A DNA stretch of 64,000 bases from Cladosporium sp. IMV 00045. Taxonomy: Eukaryota > Ascomycota > Dothideomycetes > Cladosporiales > Cladosporiaceae. Below the pieces are notes generated by a model, which worked only from the letters and a program-made list of their open reading frames with translations, had not been told where the DNA came from and did not search any database. A program made the translations under genes and the position numbers. Numbering within the stretch: position 1 is the first letter of the stretch; each line of letters starts with the position of its first letter. The stretch spans positions 18,625 through 82,624 of the forward strand of contig MSJI02000728.1 of assembly GCA_001931905.2 (NCBI GenBank), read 5' to 3'. Shown piece by piece: positions 1 through 9,787 of this stretch.

Positions 1-27
1 TGGGTACCCTTACCAAAAGCAGGTTTG
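1..27. mobile_element. Right end of a MITE (partial copy at window edge)
   Basis: The first 27 bases match the right terminus of the complete MITE at 14042-14549: a TACCCTTACC motif followed by AAAAGCAGGTTTG. The rest of the element lies to the left of the window. If the end is placed at base 27, the target duplication on this side would be bases 28-35. The flanking sequence is coding sequence of the transcription-factor pseudogene, so this is a second insertion into that gene. Confidence 0.75.
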
Positions 28-540
28 GGTCGATGAAAGCCCGCATCGTACCTTCTGTACTCGTTTTGACGCTCAGCAGAACCTCGTCGATCTGACTTGG
101 GTGGCCAGATCGATCCATCGTCTTCAGTGCTGGCCTGCATATCACGCCGCAAAGGTATCCACAATAGAGTCTAAGCGTCAGAAGTTCGGCGAGCGCTCGG
201 AGACTTGGCTGTACGGACCTTGCGTGCTTTATCATGCTGTCGTCGGCGTCGAAGACCTTCAAATGGCGAATGTAACCGCGAATCTTTTCCAATGAGCATC
301 TTGAAGTCTCGGACTCGGCCAACCATAAACAGGTCAAGTCTACCAGGCCGCTCATGGATTCTTGGTACGTCCTGGTCTTTGCCACGACATCTCCAACTTT
401 TGCAAAGCGCGTGTAAGATGACGACAGAGCGTCTCTATCAAAACACACGGATAGAATGCAGTCTTGCCATTTTATCATAGCCCATGTTTAGTCTTCACCT
501 TCGGAATCGCCCATCGTCTCTCGAGACAGTAGTCTGTGCA

Positions 541-3208
541 CAGGGTGGGCAATGAACGAGCACTAAACAGTTCGTTCGGTTCGTTCGGACCCTATTAAAC
601 AAATGAACATACGCTTAATTATATAATTGATCGAATGAACAAATATATGTGTTCGTTCACCATGTTCAAGGTGTTCGGTGTGCCGCTTGGCTTGCCCTAA
701 CCCCAACCCTCTCTTTCGATCCCGAGCGCATCGCCCTAAGCGACGACAGCGAATCCGGGGTCCCCGCTCCACGTATCGACCGTGCGTAGCACTATAGGGG
801 TCTATCCGTGAGGGCGATTATGGGGAAACGCGACCGTGTCGTCGCCGCCCACGCCGCTAAACTACGTCGCGTCCTATAGAATATAGCATAAGCGCTTTAT
901 TAGACTTCCAGAACACACCAGACTAGTAGGCAAGCGACTCGCACGCAGATGAACGAGATGAAAGCACAACAGCACGGTGTTTACTAACTGTCTTCCGTAG
1001 CGTCGGTCTACATACTACTAATCTCGTGCCGACACTACCGAACAAACAGCCGAAGAGCAGTTAGATCTGGAGGCATAGAGAGGCCGTGACCGACCTAAAG
1101 GACGGCCTAAACAAATGGCTTTGCCGCATCTACTACGAGGAGCTGTCGCAAAGCTTAATCGTGTGCTTGCCATGCGAACCTACGAACCAGCCGATCCGTC
1201 ACCTTATGCAATGCCACGGATTCGACAAGTCTGGTAACAAACATGCTTTGAAGCGCTCGCGTGATAGCGAACATCGAGATGGGAACGTAGCGGTTATGAT
1301 AATTAAACGCCAGAAACGTTCGTAAGAGGAGATATTCGACCGCGAAGGCTAGAAGAGGACGTATCTAGAATGGCTTATATCTAGCAATCAGTCACTACGC
1401 CAAGCTTCGGGGGATAAAGTTAAGGCCTTGATTTCGTTTAGGAATCCTATAGTAGAGCCTCTAGTACTATAGAGCTACTATACACTACGAGACTAGATTA
1501 TCGAAGCTTTTACTGCCGCGAAACCCATGGTCATAGAGTCTTTATAGATGGCAAGAAGCACAATCACTATTAGTTTCGACTATTGGCTTACGGATAATAA
1601 GCTCGATCTGCTAGGCGTCGTCGCTCACTATTTAGATAGCAATCTCGAACTCAAGACCGTCCTACTTGCGCTTAAGCCTTCCTACGGCCACAATGCATAA
1701 GAACTCTAGGAGACGTTACTATCTGTACTTCGGGAGTACAAGATTAGTAACAAGATTAGCTACTTCATTGCAGACAACGCTACTAATAACGATGCCGCCT
1801 TGCGCCTTCTGTCCCGTTACATCGACGTTAAACCAGCCAGATAGAGGTTGCGTTATAGCGGCCATGTGATCAACCTCGTTATCAAGGCCATACTATATGG
1901 CGTCGATAGCGAGTGCATGCTCGATGCGGCTCTCTCGGAGGCGGACCATAGAGGGGATAGCGAGTTGTTTAATACTTCGATAGTATCCAAATTTGAAGCA
2001 GTCCTCCGCTCTAAAGACGAATCATTACGACTCGATGCCTAGCGGAAGAAGGGTCCGATCGGCAAGCTACACAACCTTATCGTGTATATCAAGAGCGGCT
2101 TAGCGAGACAACGCTTCTTCGAAGCTAAGTAAGGCGAGACGGACACACGGTTATATCGGGTGATCGTGAATAGCGGGGTGCGGTGGAACTCCGCTTATGA
2201 GATGATCGAGCGTGCCTTCCAGGTTAAGGACGCATTACAACTGTACTAAGAGCACTTCAGGTGTAGCGGCACTAATCGCCTCGATAGCCGCGACTGCCTA
2301 TTAGCAGACGATTAGTAAGAGCTAAGAGACTTGCTTAAGCTATTGCGACCCATGAAGGAAGCCTCCTTGAAAGTCTAAGCTGTGGCTAAAGATGGCTAGA
2401 ATAGCGCATTATGGCAGAGCCTATCCATCTTGAATTAGCTACTATCTACTATCGAGGTTCTTAAGAGAACGCTGCCTAGGAATCACTTCAGAGCATGTAT
2501 TAACCTCGGTTAGAAGAAGCTGGATAAGTACTACGCGTTAAGTGATGCCACACCGGCGTATCGTCTTGCGATATTCCTGCATCCTTATTTCAAACGGCGT
2601 TGGTTCGAGCGGCACTGGATAGGGAAGACGTCCTGGCTTAAGAGCGCCGATGAAGTCATGAACAGGGCCTAGCAAGATGCGAAGCGGCAGTGGCCGAATG
2701 AAGTGACTGTGTCGTTACCAAAGCAACAGGAGATGGACGCCTTTAATGCTTATAACCACGACATCGATGACGATACGGATAACGACGAGCTGGCCCGGTA
2801 CCTACGAGAGGAGCGTGCCCCGCAGGGCACTCGCCCGCTTACCTGGTGGCGTGAACACCACCACAGATTTCCCCTACTAAGGCATCTCGCGTTCGAGGTC
2901 CTCGCAGCGCCTTTAAGCTCTTGCGCAGACGAGCGAATCTTTTCGATGGCTGGAGACGTTATCAACGATGAGCGACCGAACACAATGGAGGAGTTGGCGG
3001 AGGCTTACTAGGGTCTACGCAGCTGGTACTCTGAAGGACTACTGTGATCGATGTAGTAATTCACGATGCTAAGCACATTTGAGGACCGTGCACCGAACGA
3101 ACGATGAACACAGAAGTAGACCCTGAACAAATGAACAAGACCCATTGGACAAGCCAAACAAACGAGCAATACGCCTGTTCGGTGTTCGTTTGTTCACTGC
3201 CCACCCTG
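541..3208 (+). mobile_element. hAT-superfamily DNA transposon, complete but decayed
   Basis: The element is 2668 bp long. It begins CAGGGTGGGCAATGAAC and ends with the near-perfect inverted counterpart GTTCACTGCCCACCCTG, with one mismatch in 17. It is flanked by a perfect 8-bp duplication, TCTGTGCA, at 533-540 and 3209-3216. CAGGG-type ends and an 8-bp duplication are hallmarks of hAT elements. Both subterminal regions are rich in GTTCG or CGAAC repeats, a common arrangement for transposase binding. The interior holds one transposase reading frame (see next entry). The insertion target is the Zn2Cys6 pseudogene. The intact duplication suggests the element has not excised since insertion. Confidence 0.93.
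1062..3047 (+). pseudogene. hAT transposase, riddled with TAA/TAG stops
   Basis: One frame can be followed from about 1062 to a TGA at 3045-3047 with no frameshift. It shows a BED-finger-like N-terminal block (Cys at LPCEP, later MQCHGF), a DDE-type catalytic core region (SFDYWLTDNKLDLLG, FIADNATNND, GHVINL) and the C-terminal hAT dimerisation domain (TWWREHHHRFPLLRHLAFE, then ERIFSMAGD). From 1323 to 3011 there are 19 in-frame stops, plus one at 1062. All are TAA or TAG and none is TGA. Several TAGs stand where the family has Trp, for example in the NLG-W-KKLDKYY block, and others where Gln is plausible. TGG to TAG and CAA/CAG to TAA/TAG are all CpA to TpA changes on one strand or the other, the signature of RIP. 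The protein cannot be made. Confidence 0.85.
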
Positions 3209-4233
3209 TCTGTGCAGCCCTATGCTCATTGCCAGTCTGTAGACTGTACCAAGCAAAGACCAAGCGGCATCTGCTTGGCCGTCATTCTGGAGGAAGAATG
3301 ACAAAAGAAGCATGGCCTGGACTGTACTTGACTGTGGACGCAGCAGAAAATTGGCCATCCTCGCAAAATGGAAGGCAGAACTGGCAAATTGACGTGACTT
3401 CTTGATGCGTTGATCTGGTGCTTGATCCGACATTTGTGCACCGCAGGCGAGAATGGCACACATAAGGCTTCTGCCACCTTGATTTGCCAGTGAATGGAAA
3501 GTGTGGTCCGGACCGAGCGATGATGTCGCATATTCTGTGCATCGCTCCAGAGATGTCAGGATGAGGGCCTCCAAGTCCTCATGTCGTGGAACAAACGGGA
3601 AGAGAGGCGACACTATCGTTTGGTAGGCTTGTATGTATCTTTGATACCTCAGTCAGTAGATGAGAATAAGCTTCGGCCGCATAGGTGCATACTTCAGGAC
3701 TTCGGCATGGGAGGATGCGACATTGAAATGCGATTCTTCGGTCCCGCTGGCCTGGTTGCCGGCCATGAAAGGATATGAGGTAGCGGCATTCTCCAGGCCT
3801 AGGGCTGGACGAATCGACTGTGTGAAGTGGGTGTGTGACGAGACCGCGCCGCGGCGTTGATGAATGATGGCATCGAGTTTGCCCCAAGCTGTGATTGGGA
3901 GCAAGTGGAGGTGGGACCAGAGTAGTCCGGATTCCTGCTTGACTGATCTTGCGTAGCACCCTGACCTCCCGCATCGGCAGCTGGAGGGACGTCATGTTGA
4001 CGATGGCTTCCATCAGAGTGCGCACGGTTTGTCGGAATGTCATCTCTTCTCTCGGCGCTGTGCGACGGTCGATGGCGCTCACCATCTCCCTCTGAGCCCG
4101 TCGGGCGTTGTGCTGTGCAGGAATCGCCTCGCCCTCTCTTCGCACAGTTATCACAAGGGTAGACACCGCTGCATTTGATCTTCCTTTTGGCGCAGAACGC
4201 GCATGCTTGTCCGTATACCCGTCGCCTGTCCAT

Positions 4234-5494
4234 GTCGCTGATGCGACGGTGGCAGCAATTCGACCTTGTCAACGAATTCCGTCGGTGAGGTGAGACGTTC
4301 AGAGACTTTCCGCGCGGAAAACGCGGAGGGCGGATTCCGTGATAAACTTCTCTGCTTTCCGCCTCTCTACGACACTCTAGCAGGCAATAAAAGATTAAAG
4401 TTACTACCACTTCAGATATTGTATCCAAGTATTTCAAGAAGAGATAGCATCTTGTTTATTAAAGCTAAGATAATGATTAGCCTATATATATTAATATATA
4501 CATTAGATAATACTTGTTATTCATTCACTTACTCTAGAAAACTACGCTCCTAACGAGCTGCTCGGCTCCCAAAAGAGAAAAAGCTGGTGAACATCGACTT
4601 GGACGACCCGGTGTACTACTGCCATGGATTAAGCGACTCGTTGAAGAGGCCTCACTGTATTGCCGGGGACTCATGCAGTAGCGACTTTGTTCATGCAAAA
4701 TGGATGCGTATACACGTCTCCGTACGATCCCGTCGACGTGCAGAGACAGCGATTCATGCGACAGCCGAGCCGGACCTCGATTAGTGAGAGATCCAGCCAC
4801 TCTGCATAACTTCTCTGCATAACTTCTACGGGCATTAGAATTATTGAGCTATCTAGTAGTAGAAAAGACATATACGACGTCGCTTTCTAACTTCTTCATT
4901 ATTTCAAGACTAACCTACCCGCGTAGATACCGGCCTTCCTTTATGTATAAATGCGCTTTCCCCTAGTAGTAAGTCCGACTTGGACCTGGTCACTATCATC
5001 GGGTCGGGCTGATGGTTTCCACCTCGGTACACTGCGGCCCTTGCATACCATACCCTGTAAGTCTATATTGAGCTTGGTCCCACTTGTCGAAAGAAGGGTG
5101 TGTGCGCAATTTCCATTCTCTATATGATGGGCTCGCTTCGTCGTTCCAGCGCAGTGAGACCAGGATCTGGCCCCATTGTCCAATCAGACAATATCGTACG
5201 ATATCTTAAATTCCCTTCTTCGAAACGAGTATGGTTTCTCCTGCACCCGCCGAAGCTCGACAGTGCCGCAGTGCCTGTTTCACAGATGCTTGACCCTGTA
5301 GCATGCGCTGATGGTGAGCTAATGTTGGTATCTCTTCATTTCAATGCTGAATATAATTTGCTGTCCTTCTTCCTTCCCTAGTCAACTCCTCACCCAAATC
5401 ATTACACTCAGATCACCTTCGACACTCAAAGATCCACAGACAAAGTGCAACTACCACTGTGTGCTTCAGGATACACCACCACACTTACTGCAAA
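4234..5494. other. Gene-free stretch with an AT-rich block
   Basis: I see no credible gene here. Bases about 4385-4550 are strongly AT-rich, with runs such as TATATATATTAATATATA near 4482. About 4815-4960 also looks mutated towards AT. A short direct repeat (TCTGCATAACTTC, twice) lies near 4802-4827. These may be remnants of a RIP-mutated repeat, but no transposon family is recognisable. The last few hundred bases are the upstream region of the FAD oxidoreductase gene. Confidence 0.5.
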
Positions 5495-6938
5495 ATGGAA
5501 CCCATTGAGGCTGACTACCTTGTCGTCGGCGCAGGCGCCATGGGCATGGCCTTCGTCGACACAATCCTGACCGACACCGACAAGACAGTGGCCATCATCG
5601 ATCGTTACGCCCGACCGTCTGGACATTGGACAGTGGCTTATCCTTACGTCCGCCTCCACCAGCCTTCTGCATTCTATGGTGTCAACTCGAAGCATCTGGG
5701 CGACGACCAAATCGATCAAGTCGGCTGGAACAAAGGCCTGTGTGAGCTGGCATCTCGAGACGAGGTCTGCTCTTACTACGACCTAGTCATGCGTCAGACG
5801 TTCCTCCCCTCCGGCCGCGTGACTTACTACCCCAAGCACGAGTACACTGGCGAAGGGTCGTTCCACTCCATCTTGACGGGCAAGAAGTATTCCACAGGAA
5901 GCAAGACACGCATCGTGGATGCCACCTTCATGAAAGTAAAAGTTCCTTCGATGAGCCCGCCAGCTTACGAAATAGCCTCTGGCGTGCAGCTGCTGACACC
6001 AAACGATCTGCCGAGCATGCAACGCCAATATAACAACTACACTGTCGTCGGAGCCGGCAAAACAGGCATCGACGCTTGCCTCTGGCTCCTTACCAATGGC
6101 ATTGACCCTGCCAGCATTACTTGGATCATGCCTCGCGACTCGTACTACTTCGAAAGGAGTCATCTCCAGCCTGGCCTGCGTTTCGCCGACGAGACTCAAT
6201 CCAGGCTCAAAGCAGTAGGCGAGGCCATCGCGACCGCTACGTCAGTGGACGACCTCATCGACCGCCTGGAATCTTTAGGGCACCTCCTCCGCCTGGACGA
6301 GAACGCCAAGCCAACCATGTTCCGCTGCGCAACCGTCTCCCTCGCCGAATTCGAGCAGCTCAAAAGAATCCAATCGATCGTACGCCAAGGTCGTGTGATC
6401 AGCCTCGATCAACACCAAGTCACCCTGCAACAGGGGAGCTACGCAACCCCACACGACACGGTCTTCATCGACTGTAGCGCCGACGCGCTCGCCAGGTTAG
6501 AGCCTGTACCTGTCTTCCAGGGCAAGCTCATCACGCTGCAACCCGTGCGCTATTGCCAGCAAGTCTAGCGCCGCTTTCATCGCGCACGTCGAAGCCGCCT
6601 ACCCCGACGACGAAGCCAAGAACGCCCTCACCAACGTGGTCCCGCACCCGAACCAAGTCCACGACTACCCCGTCGCCATGCTGCAGAGCCAGCTCAACGG
6701 TCTGCGCTGGAACGCGGCGCCCAAGACGTACAAGTGGCTTCAGGAGGCGCGGCTCGATTGGTTTGGGTCGATGGTGCCGGCTGCGCCTGAGGACCCGGAG
6801 GCTGCAAAGGTATTTTTTAGAGAGCTGGGTGCGAGGGCCGCTGGGATGTGTGAAAAGTTGAAGGATTTGCTGTTTGCCTTGCCTGAGGGGGAGGCGGCGA
6901 GGGTTAAGGTGCAGCTTGGGGGGTTTGAGGCGAAGTAA
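5495..6938 (+). CDS. FAD/NAD(P)-binding oxidoreductase, one frameshift
   Basis: The start is ATG 5495, which places the dinucleotide-binding motif (DYLVVGAGAMGMAF) at residues 7-20. A second Rossmann-like motif, VVGAGKTGIDACLWLL, lies near residue 185. The pattern of two nucleotide-binding folds, with a GHW..AYPYVRLHQPS block between, fits flavin-dependent monooxygenase-like proteins common in filamentous fungi. The substrate is unknown. The first frame stops at 6566-6568 (TAG) after LQPVRYCQQ. The remainder (SSAAFIAHVEAAYPDDEAKN onward to TAA at 6936) continues in another frame. One extra base around 6563-6565 explains this, since removing it gives an uninterrupted protein of about 480 residues. 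This may be a true mutation or an assembly error. The next gene downstream is a decayed alcohol dehydrogenase on the same strand. Confidence 0.75.
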
Positions 6939-7064
6939 TGATGCGGTTTCTGCCATGCTGAACATACAAAAGCTGGATATGGAACAGGCCTGAGAGTTGG
7001 TTCTATCTCGGCATCGACGAGAGGAGGTAGACCTCGATTTATGCGTTCTTCCATATGCGAATCA

Positions 7065-7986
7065 ATGTCTTTGCCGCGCGAGGGACACATTCATATTGGC
7101 TTGACAGAGAGCATCTATGGTGGTTATGCCCACGGCGGTTATGATGGCATGCAAGGTACGTCAATAGTTGATTCAATCTAGTCGCTTAACCATTACCGGA
7201 CCCAACTAAGTTATGAATTAGCTGAGTGTGTACGAGTACCCCATGCCGACGAGTCTCTTATGCCGGTACCGGCCGTGATTCATCTAGATCCTTCCACCAA
7301 TTCGACCGAGTCATTGGAGCTCGACTTTCTACTTCTCTCAGATATCTTCGCAACAGGCTGGACTCTGGATTCCAACCGGGCGATACTGTCGCTGTTTTTG
7401 GTGCTGGACCCGTTGGGCTGTTGGCTGCATACTCTGCGATTCTCAGGGGTGCCTCGAAGGTTCACAACGTCGACTACATTCCATCACGCTTGAGCATCGC
7501 GAGCTCTATTGGGGTGATTCCGATTAACTTCGAAGACTCCGACCCGGCAGATCAAATCCTTGCTTTGGACCCTAATGGAGTCGTCAGGTGGATTTTGTCC
7601 GCTACGAAGCTGTGGATCGCAACATGACCCGGTCATCGAACGTTGTCAATAGCAACATGTTGGCAGTGGCGGCCAACCGCGGCGGCATTGGCACCATTGG
7701 GGTTTACGACACGGCCGTGGCCAATTCGTCAACATCGCCGCTCGAAGGCACTAACCCAGAGAACATCGACTCCCCCATCGGTGCTCTCTTCAGCAACGAG
7801 CTGAGTTGGCGAGGAGGTATCTCAAGGCCAATTGACCTTGCGCCGGATCTATTGCAATTAATTCTGTCAGGAAGCGCTCGTCCGAGCTTTGTCGTGAGTC
7901 GTGAGGCCAGCATTGGGGATGCACCCGAAGCTTATGCCCAATTTGAGAGACATGAAGAGGTGAAGATTGTCATCAGTTTTGACTAA
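7065..7986 (+). pseudogene. Zinc-type alcohol/formaldehyde dehydrogenase remnant
   Basis: Only the C-terminal two thirds of a medium-chain dehydrogenase is present. Its NAD-binding motif is clear (GDTVAVFGAGPVGLLAAYSA, about 7375-7435), followed by SIGVIPINFEDSDPADQIL and GGIGTIGVYD. These are typical of the glutathione-independent formaldehyde dehydrogenase branch. A likely intron is at 7156-7221 (GTACGT..TTAG), joining DGMQ to AECVRVPHAD. The frame then changes near 7375, where bases between ATGW and SGFQPGD are missing, and again near 7585 before FVRYEAVDRN. The catalytic N-terminal zinc domain is absent. The sequence ends at TAA 7984-7986. It is a degraded copy and not a working enzyme. 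Confidence 0.75.
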
Positions 7987-8371
7987 AAAAGAGTGGCACA
8001 ACCTGCTTTCGACAGATTTCTGCCGAGCGACCGCCCACTGTTATGGTGAGCCTCGATTGAGATTACTTTGACCTATCGTTTTTGAAAGCTGCTAGGACGG
8101 TTGGCGCTAGCATGTGCCTCTTGCACTGGCCTGAGGACAGTTTACATACTCTGCTCGATCGATTCATGGGGCCCTGCAGATCTCAAGAATCTGCGGAAAC
8201 GACAATGCAACATTATATTTCACACGAGTCTGATGCTTGGATCCTTTTGAAACAACGTTACTATAATTGATGTCGATCTTGACAAAGCTTACAGAGAACC
8301 TATATGATGAAGACGACTTTCAAATAACTCAGTACAAAAAGTACACCTTCGGCCCATCGACTTGAATCATC
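7987..8371. other. Intergenic, nothing recognised
   Basis: This 385-bp spacer lies downstream of the dehydrogenase pseudogene and of the converging NmrA-like gene. I see no repeat, RNA or conserved reading frame in it. Confidence 0.5.
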
Positions 8372-9465
8372 TCAAGCAAAATACTCGTCTAGAAAATGAC
8401 GAGTTTGCTCGTCTGCCTGGATGTATTTGGTGGCTTCTAAACCATCACGCAAGAGAAGATCATCGAGTGTCTTCTTCTGATATCCTTTCACTTCCCAGAT
8501 GTCTTTTCCCACGTTGTGAGATCCGTCGCCCATCTTCTTCCGGACCAGAGCATCGAGCCTATCGCTTTGGGCCAGTTTGGCAGCATTTTGCACGCTGTCA
8601 AATGCGACCTGCGGTGGCGCACCAACCTTTTTCTGCATTGTCTTCTCGATTTCTCCAGTCGTTGGATGCAACTCGTTCAAACCGATTACACGCCCAGCTA
8701 AGCTGGACGGGTCGGCTTCGACGAAAATGGAAGCATATCCAGCCGCAACGTAATTACGGGTGCTGCGTATCATGAGTCAGCTTTGAAATCGTCAAAACCA
8801 TACTTGAAGAGCTTAATGTAACGTACCAGAGCCAGATTTCGTTGCTCCTGCTGTCACCAGTATGCAAAATCCGATTGTTTGCAAGATCTATCCCCATGTA
8901 ACTAGTGATCTTAGTCTAGGACAGAAACGACTCGAGAGATTCTGCCATACTTACGGTGAGTCCAAAGCGAATGAGGTGAAGTTTCCAATCACGATGGTGA
9001 CCCGCGGCACACCAGCATTTTTCAGTTCCACCTCAAGCTTCTCTTTCTCTCGAGGCACGGTGACGAATTCCCTTTCTTCGGGTGTATATGGTAGTGCAAG
9101 ATCTGACGGGACGAAGAGTTTGATTTTCTCCTCGCGCATGAATGGCACAAGCTTTGCCTGGTCTGTCAGACCTTCGTGGCCAATGAAAGAACTAGAGGGG
9201 AAAGTCAGAAACAATATGATCTAGACCGTGCACTCGCTACTCACATGAGAATGTCGACACCGCGCAGTGCGAGTGCAATGGACTCGTTGCTGTTCCAAGA
9301 ATAACGCACTACCTCGACGTTGTCAGGGAGATTTTGAATGCTAGACTTCTCGCGGGCAAGAATGCGTAATGGCTTTGCGAATGGCTGCTCTGCAAGCGAT
9401 TTGATTATGGTCTGCGCAGCCCAGCCGTTGTTGCCAATGATGGCGATCTTGTCGGAGCGAGCCAT
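8372..9465 (-). CDS. NmrA-like NAD(P)-binding protein (isoflavone-reductase type)
   Basis: This is a four-exon gene on the minus strand: exons 9465-9245, 9191-8955, 8901-8827 and 8762-8372, encoding 307 residues. Introns carry GTGAGT..CTAG, GTAAGT..CTAG and GTACGT..GCAG ends, and all junctions keep the frame. The N-terminus has the Rossmann dinucleotide motif KIAIIGNNGWAAQTIIKSL (an atypical GxxG series). Later blocks are FIGHEGLTDQAKLVPFMREE, FVPSDLALPYTPEEREF and VTIVIGNFTSFALDSP, the usual order in the NmrA/PCBER atypical short-chain dehydrogenase family. Members act as redox-sensing regulators or small-molecule reductases, and the sequence does not show which applies here. It is the one apparently intact gene among broken neighbours. 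Confidence 0.82.
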
Positions 9466-9787
9466 GCTTGATATATCGTGAGAAGCTGAGAGATGTGAAA
9501 TCAGGGAAGGACAAGAATCCAGGAGGGGAATCCAGAGGTGGGGGAGCTAGCTCTGGATATAGTGTTGGGGTGCTATATAAGTTAAAGCAACCCGTATAGC
9601 GTGGAAAGCTTACAAAAGTCTCGCGAATTGACGTAAGCAAAGCGGAATAAAACCATGTTGATCTGTAATACCTTACTAAAGCCTGTCCACATCTTTATAT
9701 GTACTGCTGAACGCAGTCGAAGGGAGAGGATTATGAGAAAAGGTAATTCGTTCGTGGTTCGATGCATCTTACTCAGATGCAATTAAG
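9466..9787. other. Short intergenic stretch
   Basis: These 322 bp lie between the start of the NmrA-like gene and the 3' end of the next minus-strand gene. They presumably hold the NmrA-like promoter and the 3' flank of the glycosyltransferase. No distinct motif stands out. Confidence 0.4.

Larger units (their letters stand above)
28..4233 (-). pseudogene. Zn2Cys6 transcription factor pseudogene, split by an hAT transposon
   Basis: The reading starts at ATG 4233 and runs leftwards beyond the window. Near the N-terminus is a binuclear zinc cluster (CAFCAKRKIKC then PCDNC and a final Cys, spacing C-x2-C-x6-C-x5-C-x2-C-x8-C). A leucine-rich linker stretch follows in another frame. From about 3904 comes the fungal-specific transcription factor domain, with SPLFPFVPRHEDLEA and a LAMSIGLHR motif just before the insertion. 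The reading frame resumes at 540 exactly where it stopped at 3209, with the family-typical WQDCILSVCFDR block near 460-490. Lesions seen are at least one frameshift between the zinc cluster and the middle domain, TGA near 3655, TAA near 490, the hAT insertion (541-3208) and a MITE at 1-27. The regulated pathway cannot be inferred. The gene is clearly non-functional. Confidence 0.8.

Noticed and set aside
1062..3011. Reassigned stop codons (TAA/TAG read as Gln) in the transposase
   Set aside because: Several TAGs fall where the family has Trp rather than Gln, and all changes fit CpA to TpA. Neighbouring genes use normal stops.
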